From assembly GCF_005871205.1 (NCBI RefSeq), contig NZ_SWKM01000014.1:412001-476000 (forward strand): a stretch of 64,000 bases of DNA, in the 5' to 3' direction. This DNA comes from Marinobacter alexandrii. GTDB lineage: Bacteria; Pseudomonadota; Gammaproteobacteria; Pseudomonadales; Oleiphilaceae. Shown in pieces: positions 16,655 through 25,600 of the stretch. The position numbers were made by a program, and so were the translations under genes. Numbering within the stretch: position 1 is the first letter of the stretch; each line of letters starts with the position of its first letter. The notes beneath the pieces are model-generated. The model did no database searches, was not told the origin of the DNA, and worked only from the letters and a program-made list of their open reading frames with translations.

Positions 16655-19600
16655 ATGATGTATAAGTACGCGCGTGGTTTCGCGCTCGCTTGGGTAGTTA
16701 CGTCTTTTTCTTTGGTAAATGCCGAGCAGTTCAAAGAAACCGATGACATCGTCATAAGCCCAGATTTTTGCTCTCTCTACCCCATAGCCATCTCCAGCTC
16801 TGTGCTGTCCTCCGCGGCTCCGGGGCAGCAATTTCAGAACATTCCGGCGGGTACCGGCCCTGGGAATTACAGCTGGCTTTCGTGGGATGGAAGTAATAAT
16901 GCCAACACGCTAGCGAATTCACTGCTGCCTCCGGGAACCAGCGAGAACTATAGAAACCCCGTCAATCCCTTCGATATCCAGATTAATATTGGTGATTGGG
17001 TAGAGGGCTTACCCGGTGTCAAGAATAGTAACGCTGTACGTTCAAATCTTGACGCCCTGTTGAACTACAACATTATCGTTCCGGTTTGGGGGAGCGTGGA
17101 GGGACAGGGTTCCCGCTTCAACTACGAGACCGTGCGTTTTGCCGTTGTACGCTTGAACGACTATGCCCTTAACGGCAAGGGCTACATCAGTTTTACCTTT
17201 GAGCGCTATACACGCTGCTATAACCATCGTCCTGAATCACTCGACAGCCAGATCACCACACCTGAGGACACACCGGTTACTTTCGAGCTACAAGCCCAGG
17301 ATGCTGATGGCGACGAGTTAATTTACGAGATACTGGCTCAGCCAGAGCACGGTCAGATCGAACACTCGGGCTCACGAGTTACCTACACGCCTGCCCAAAA
17401 TTTTAACGGTAGTGACAGCCTGGAGTTTCAGGTACATGACGGCGAACAACTCTCAGGTAATGCTACCGTCAGCATTGATGTTTTGCCCGTAAACGATGCC
17501 CCGGTAGCGGATCCCGGCTCAGCCACCGGTCCCGAAGATACCGCAATCCCGCTGGCGTTCTCCGGCAGAGATATCGAAACTTCACCACTTACATTTGCCG
17601 TCGTAACCGCCCCTACACATGGCGAAGTCGTCAAGACTGATAATGGCTTGGTTTATCTGCCGGAGGCCAACTACTTCGGACTGGATTTACTGGAATACGT
17701 GGCCAACGATGGGGAGCTAGATTCACAACCCGCCTCATACAACCTTACGGTAACGCCAGTCAATGATCCGCCAACGGCACAGGATGTTTTTGCTGAGACC
17801 GAAGGAGGGGACCCGGTAGTTGTCACTCTCTTGGGTGAAGATATTGATAGCGAAACTCTCGAATACCGGCTGATCGAAGAACCTGCCCATGGAGGGTTCG
17901 CAGGGAAGGCCCCGGAGCTGGTATATACCCCGGATCCCAGGTTTGAAGGCCTAGAGGTAGTCCAATATGAGGTGTCCGACGGGGAGTTCCGGGCAACGGC
18001 TAGTATTACTATCAATGTCATTCAGCCGAACCTTCCACCGGTGATTACCAGTCCGCCGATAGTTAGCACTCCTGAAAGGGCAAATTACAACTATACCGTT
18101 GTCGCCGAAGACCCGAACGAGGATGAGCTGACTCACACCCTAGATCGGGGGCCGGGTGGCATGACCATCGATAGCGCGTCCGGAGTGATTCACTGGTTAC
18201 CCCAGGCAGAATTCACGCAATCAGTACCCACTTTCAATCAACAGTGTTATGTGATGCCAAGCGGTAGCGTGAAGGTCAATGAGCAAGGTGACGACACTTC
18301 GGGGATCAGTTACATCGCCCCGCTGTTCCATCGCGTAAAGACTTCTATTGCCGATGCAAGCAACTATGTTGCACCGCAGTCAGTTGCTTGGCACAAGAAG
18401 AACGGATGCCTTGGTTGTCATATCCAGACCCAGAGCCTCTTGGGCTTGGAATCTTCTAAAGCCAAAGCCGACGTGGATGAGGGGGCTGCGGAGTATCTGC
18501 TGACGGAACTTTTGTCCAGCCAATTGAATGATGGCTCTATCCGCCGCTCGCATCCCCAGTTCGCGAAGAATCAGACAGCGTTCGCACTGTGGGCACTTAA
18601 TGCGGTGCCCGACCGTTCCCGGACTTTCCTGGTTCGCCATAGGGGGCTGGACTTCTTCCTTGATCGGGTCACAGTCAGTGGCAATCAGTCGTACTGGACA
18701 ACGGATCATAGCAGCGGATGGCTGCGCGATTCGCTTGGGATAACGGCGCTCGTGGCGCAGGCAGCCGCGGGATACCTTAATGATCTCGATGGGATGGAAA
18801 CCCAAACGTCCGATCAGCTTGAGATTGCGGATGCCTACCGGATGATGATGCCGGCGTTGGCTGAACATCTGTTGACAGGGCTGAACACGAACGAAAATGA
18901 CACTCTGAGGCGCGTATTCCGCCTTATGGGCCTTGCAGAAATTGCCCCCTATGTTGGCGGTGAGGAACTTCATTCTCGAATTACGGCCGCGATATCCCTT
19001 CTTGACCAGCAACTCCGAGCGCGCCAACGCGAGGATGGCGGCTGGTCACGCTATCAATCAGGCAGCCAGAGCGATCCTCTCACATCAGCCTGGGTGGGCC
19101 TGAGCTTGGATTATCGAGACCCGGCACTAACTGACGTCGTGGTACTTAACAACATCGAATATCTGTTGGATCACCAACAAGCAGGGGGCACCTGGGATAC
19201 CACTAGTGGTCTGTTTACTACTAAATTGGCGACCACTAGCTTGGTTATGGCTTATCTCCCTGTCGCACTCGATCACCTGGGAAATCCGGATGTGCGGTTA
19301 GGCCAAGTATTTCTTGAGCAAGGCGACGATGGACGGCATGAACTGAGTGTCCAGCTCGGTAATCGTGGTCTGGCTAACATCACTGTCCCATTATTGGTCG
19401 ACTTCTACGCGGGCAGACCCGATAACGGCATTCTACTCGGGTCGGCAGAGGTCGAAGGCGCAGCGAGCGGCACCTACGCCTACCCTGGTATCGAAGTGTT
19501 CGATAGTGCGTTGATCGACGATATCGCCGTGGTCCTGCGGCCCAGCTCTGAGATCGATGAATGTCAGATCAAAAATAACGTGACCCGGGCGGCCCTTGTC

Positions 19601-22600
19601 CGCGTGAGCGTGTCAGATCCGGACGGACTAACCGATGATCAGCTGTACGCGCTCAACGTTGAGGATGTCAACGAAGCCCCTTCGATCGAGAGCGAGCCGG
19701 AAACCGTTTTGGAAGGCGGGCAGTCGTTCGACTATCAGGTGGCCATCACTGACACAGATATCGGGGATGCGCATACCTTTGCGCTGGTTTCGGGGCCAGA
19801 CGGGCTGTATCTGGACGAGCGGACCGGTCGATTTACCTCGTTGCCCGGAGGCATTGCGCCGGGGTCCTACGACATCACCGTGCTAGTCACCGACCTGCGC
19901 GGGGCGACTACCGAGCAGACCTTCACGCTGGTAGTGAATGAAAACCTGCCGCCTGAAATCGTCACGCCGCCGATTGAAGAGGGGGATGAGAATGCGGGTT
20001 ACCGCTACGACGTGGATGCAACCGACCCCAATGCAGGCGATGAACTGACTTACGGCCTGGAGCTTTCTCCCGACGGCATGGGCATAGCGAAAACGACCGG
20101 GCTGATCGAGTGGGCAGCGGGTAACGAATGGGTGGACAACCGCACGGATTCAAACAACCTGTGTATCGCCGAACCACAGGCGAGCCTTGGCGCACTGAAT
20201 CCCGTTGAGAAGTGGCGCTGGACGGCGAACGGACAGCCAGCATCCAGCTACAACCAGGTCATGCACGCCCCGATTGCAGTGCCGCTTTACGACACCAATG
20301 GCGATGGTCAGGTTAACGCGAAAGACGATATTGCGATTATTTTCCAGACGTTTCGAAGTCGGTACTACAACTCCGCCGGTTATCTGAGGGCAGTCTGGGC
20401 GAAAAATGGGGCGCCAGTCTGGACGTCGGCCAGTGCGAACATTTTGCCGGTGAGTTCGCCAGCGGCCGCAGACATTGATGGCGATGGCTTCGTTGAGATT
20501 GTTACCGGTCGCTACGGCGGTGGTCTCATCGCTTATTCCCATGATGGCCAGGTGGAATGGGTGTCCAACACACGACCCACGGTCCGCTGGGGTGGCCCTG
20601 TGATCTCCGATCTCGATGGCGATGGCACAACCGAAATCGTTGTCGGCAATACCGTTTTCGATCACAAGGGCCAACAGAAGTGGCAAGGCGCTGGACCGAC
20701 GGGCAATAACGGTGTCGGGCCGCTCTCCTTTGCTCTGGATATCAATGGTGATGGATTCCAGGAAATTATCGCTGGGGGTAGCGCCTACACTCACGATGGT
20801 CAGTTGCTATTCAATCGAGGAGAAGGTTTCTCGGCGGCCGGTGATCTGGATGGCGATAAGCTGCCAGAGATTGCGGTCGTCGAACGAGGCCAAGTGAAGC
20901 TTCTGAACCACGATGGTTCGGTTATCTGGAGTGGTAAGTCCATTCCCGGCGGTGGAGTTGGCGGAGCACCGACCATTGCAGATTTGACAGGCGATGGCGT
21001 GCCGGAGATTGGCATTGCGGGCGCAAGCTACTATGTCGTCTTCAACGCTGAGGGAAACATCGTATGGCAATCCCCTACCCGAGACAACTCGTCTCACAAA
21101 ACGGGGTCGTCAGTCTTTGACTTCAACGGCGATGGTCGTGCCGAGGTGGTGTACGGGGACGAATACTATCTGCGTATCTACGACGGCCCGACCGGCGAAG
21201 TAATTTATGAGATTCCCAACACCAGCGGTACTACTCATGAATTGCCAGTCGTTGCGGATGTTGATAACGATAATCACGCAGAGATCGTCGTTATTGCCAA
21301 CAACTACAGCCGTGGCAGCTACTCGGGTGTTCGCGTGTTCGAGGACGAACAAGACTCCTGGGCACCAACCCGGTCCATCTGGAACCAGCACGCCTACAAC
21401 ATTAATAACATCAACGACGACCTGACGGTACCGGCACAGCCGACGCAGAGTTGGCTGAGCCACAATACCTTCCGCCTGAACACCTTCCCGGATCGGGATG
21501 CCCTGTCGCTCGCTGATATCTCGGTGTCCGGCATCACTTACGACCAGGCGACGAGTACGGCGAGGGTAATCGTACGAAACCGAGGACTGGCGCCGGCCGA
21601 AGGTCCAATCACCCTGTCCTTTGTGCACGATCATTTCTGGACCGGCGAGGAAACGCTGGGCCAAGTTACCGTTGGCAGTTTGCAGCCAGGTGAGCGTACT
21701 CAGGCATCGCTGGTGGTCGATGACGCCAAAATCATTCAGGCCCTGAAAGTGACCGTCGCCGGCCCGGCTGATCTCGTCGAGTGCGCGATCGACAACAACG
21801 AAACCCGGGCCGCCATCGTCGACACCCGTGTGTACGACGAAGCGGGCCTGTTCGATAGCCAGAAGTATGCGGCGTCCATTGCCGACGCCAACGATGCGCC
21901 GGAGATCGCCAGCGCGGCGGCCAGTTCGGCCATCGCCGGTGACGCCTTCGTCTTCCAGATCAAGGTGAATGACCCGGATAAGGGCGATGCCCACCGATTC
22001 GAACTGGTGGATGCGACCGCCGAGTTCGAGCTCAACGAACGCACCGGCATGCTGCAAGCGGACGGACTGGCGGCAGGTGTGTATTCTCTGACCGTGCGTG
22101 CGACCGATTTGTCTGGCGCCGAGGCCGAACAGACTCACGTTGTCACGGTGACGGTTCCGGACAATCTTCCGCCGGAATTTACCTCCACCCCGCAGGGCGT
22201 GATCCAGCCAGACAAGACGTTCAATTACCTGGCCCAGGCCACCGATCCGGATGGCGACGACGTGGTGTATCTGCTGAGCCGGTCTCAGCCGGGCATGGCC
22301 ATTGACGGTGTCACTGGCCAAATCGCCTGGACGCCGGCTGCCGGAGTGACCGGTGTGTTCTCGGCGGAAGTGACCGCCTTCGATACCCGCGGTGCGTCCA
22401 CTAAACAGTATTTCCTGATTGAAGTGGTGGACCCGGCTCAAGGCAATCAGCCGCCGACCATCACCAGCCAACCCCAGGGCGCGGTGTATGCCGGCCAGCG
22501 GTTTATTTATCAGGTGACGGCAAACGATCCGGACGGGGACCCGCTGACCTTCTCGCTGACGGAATCTGAAGACGGCATGACCCTCTCCGATACCGGTCTG

Positions 22601-25600
22601 TTCGCCTGGCTGGCGCCGGCCGACCGGATTGGCGACACGGCCATTGTCGAGATTCAGGTCGACGACGGTCGTGGTGGCCAGGCCCGTCAGAAACTGAACC
22701 TGCCGGTGAACGAAAGCGCCAACCATCCGCCGTTGATCACCAGCACGCCGGAACTTCAGGCGCTGGCTGAAACGCCCTACCGCTACACGGTCATAGCGTC
22801 GGATCAGGATGGCGACGACTTCAGTTTCACGCTGAATCAGGCGCCGAACGGCATGACGCTGGCGGGTAACCAGATCAGCTGGACGCCGGCCACCGTGCAG
22901 GCAGGCCGGGTGCACGAGGTGGTGGTTCGGGTGACCGACGCCCGGGGCGCCGCTTCCACGCAGAGCTATGGTATCGGCGTGAATGCGCCCGCAGCGTCGA
23001 ATGCGGTGCCGGAGATCAGCAGTCTGCCCACGTCCCCGGCCTTCACCGGCCAGACCTACGGCTACGATGTGATTGCCCGGGATGCGGATGGCGACAGCCT
23101 GAGCTACGCGCTTGAAACCGGTCCAGCCGGCATGACGCTGTCCGGGGAGGGCGTGCTGCGCTGGACGCCGGACGCCAATCAGATCGGCGCCCACGACGTA
23201 CGTATCCGGGTCTCTGACGGCAAGTCCTACGTGACTCAGAGCTATATCCTGGATGCCGTCGACGGCAGCACCAACAATTACCCGGAAATCACCAGCCGAC
23301 CGACTTTCCAGGCGGTGGTAGGTGAGGTCTACCAGTACCAGCTGGTGGCCACCGATGCCGACGGCGACGCGCTGACCTACGGCGCTCTGACCCTACCGGA
23401 TGGTATGAGCGTCGACAGCTCCGGCCTGGTGACCTGGACGCCGACCCAGGGCCAGATCGGTCTTCACGATGTGGCGTACTTCGCCGACGATGGCAAGGGC
23501 CGGACCCTGCAGAGCACCAGCATCCGGGTTCAGGAAGAACCGGCACCCCTGACGGTGCACGTCCTGGTCAGCCCGGACAGTGTGCAGGCGGGTGATACCG
23601 TCACCATCGATGTGTTTACCGAAGGCGGCAAGGGCGACTTCGACGTTGCGGTGGACGTCGATGGTCAGCCGCTGGTAGTCAATCCCTACGGTCGCACTTA
23701 CTGGGCCGCTGACGGTTCCGGACGTCATACCGTCACCGCGACGGTCAGCGACAGTGAAACAACCGTCTCCGAGCAGGCGTTTGTGACCATCCTGGACGAC
23801 ACCGACTCGGTGGCGCCGGTGGTCACCCTGGAGGGGCCGGAAAGCGGCACCCTGATCACGGCACCGACCGACATCATTGCCACCATCGAAGACGACAACC
23901 TGGTGGCCTATGAAGTGCTGATCACCCCGGCGGGCGAGAGTAACTGGCAGGTGATCGCCGAAGGCGACAGCAACCAGGTGTCTGCCCCGGTGGCGGTGTT
24001 TGATCCTAGCCTGTTGATGAATGGCCAGTGGGATGTGGCCGTGCTGGCCCTGGACGTGAATGGTCAGTCCGCGTCCGACATGATCACTCTGGAGGTGGAA
24101 GGTGACCTGAAAGTCGGCAACTTCAGCATCACGCTGGAAGACCTGTCGATTCCCATGGTGGGCCTGCCCATCCGGGTGACCCGCACCTACGACAGCCGCC
24201 GCCGGTTCGAGGATCTGGACTTCGGCCACGGCTGGAGCGTCGGTTACCAAGACGTCAAGGTTGAAGAGTCCCGGGTGCCAGGTAGTTATTGGGCGATCAA
24301 TCAGTACAAGCGCGGCCCGATGAACCTGATTACGGATTTCTGTATCGAGCCTCTGGGTGCGCCGATCGTGACGGTTACACTGCCGACCGGCGATGTGGAG
24401 AAGTTTGAGGTGGGTGCGTCACCGCGCTGCAACACCTACCAGGTATACAAGGACGTCGAGCTGGTGTTCAACCCGGTGGGCGACACCCAGTCCAAGCTGG
24501 TTGCTCTCAACGAGAGCTCCGCCCGCTACGAGAACGGCATTTTGCTAGAGAAGGGCAGCTTTGCCCACGCGGTGAACCCGAGCCGCTATCGGCTCACCAC
24601 CGCCGCGGGCTATGTCTACAATCTGGACCAGGACTTCGGCACTGACACCGTGGTGGACCCCAACGGCCACACCCTGCGCTACACCAACGATGGCATCTTC
24701 CACTCCAGTGGCAAGGCGGTGACGTTCGACCGGGACAGCCATGGACGTATCCAAACCATCACCACCCCCAATGGTGATGTGCTGACCTACAGCTACAGTC
24801 CCGACGGTGACCTGGTGGCCAGCGCCGATGCCATGGCCAATACCACCGAGTACACGTACAACCGTAACCACGGTTTGCTGGACATCATCGATCCGCTGGG
24901 TCGTACTCTGGTGCGTAACATCTACGCCGCCGCCGGCCGCCTGGTGGCCCAGGAAGATAACGAGGGCAACCGAACCGAGTTCAACCACGACATCGATGGG
25001 CGCCAGTCGGTGGTCACGGACCGCCATGGCAACACCACGTTGTACTACTACGATGCGCGCGGAAACGTCACCACCAAAGTGGACGCCGCCGGGCAGACCT
25101 GGCAGTACACCTACGACGAGCGCGGTAACCAGCTCAGCCAGCTCGACCCGCTGGGCCATAGCACCGCGGCGACCTTCGATGACCGCAACAACCAGCTGAG
25201 CCAGACCGATGCGCTGGGTAACACGGTGGCGTACACCTACAACACCCGCGGTCAGGAACTGACCATCACCGATGCCCGGGGCAATCAGTACACCAACACC
25301 TACGACAGTCTGGGCAACCTGCTGAGTGTTGAAGACCCCAGCGGCAAAACCGCCAGCAATCACATCAATGCCGAGGGTCTGGTGTCCAAGAGCGTTGATG
25401 CCGAGGGCAACGCGACCACCTACACCTACGACGAAGACGGCAACAAGCTGACCGAAACCAACCCGCGCGGGGAGACCACTAGATTCACTTACGATGCCAG
25501 CGGCAACGTACTTACCGAAAGCCGCGAGCGCACGGTCAACGGCAGCCCCGTGTCGGAGACCACTCGGTATGTCTATGACGCCAACAATCGGGTCATCGAG

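Noticed and set aside
21110-23194. 694-codon minus-strand open frame inside the RHS gene, and similar ones at 24545-25606, 23393-24250 and 25835-26440
   Set aside because: They are antisense to codon-biased repeats of the RHS gene, have Arg/His/Gly/Val-rich low-complexity content and no domain or ribosome site.
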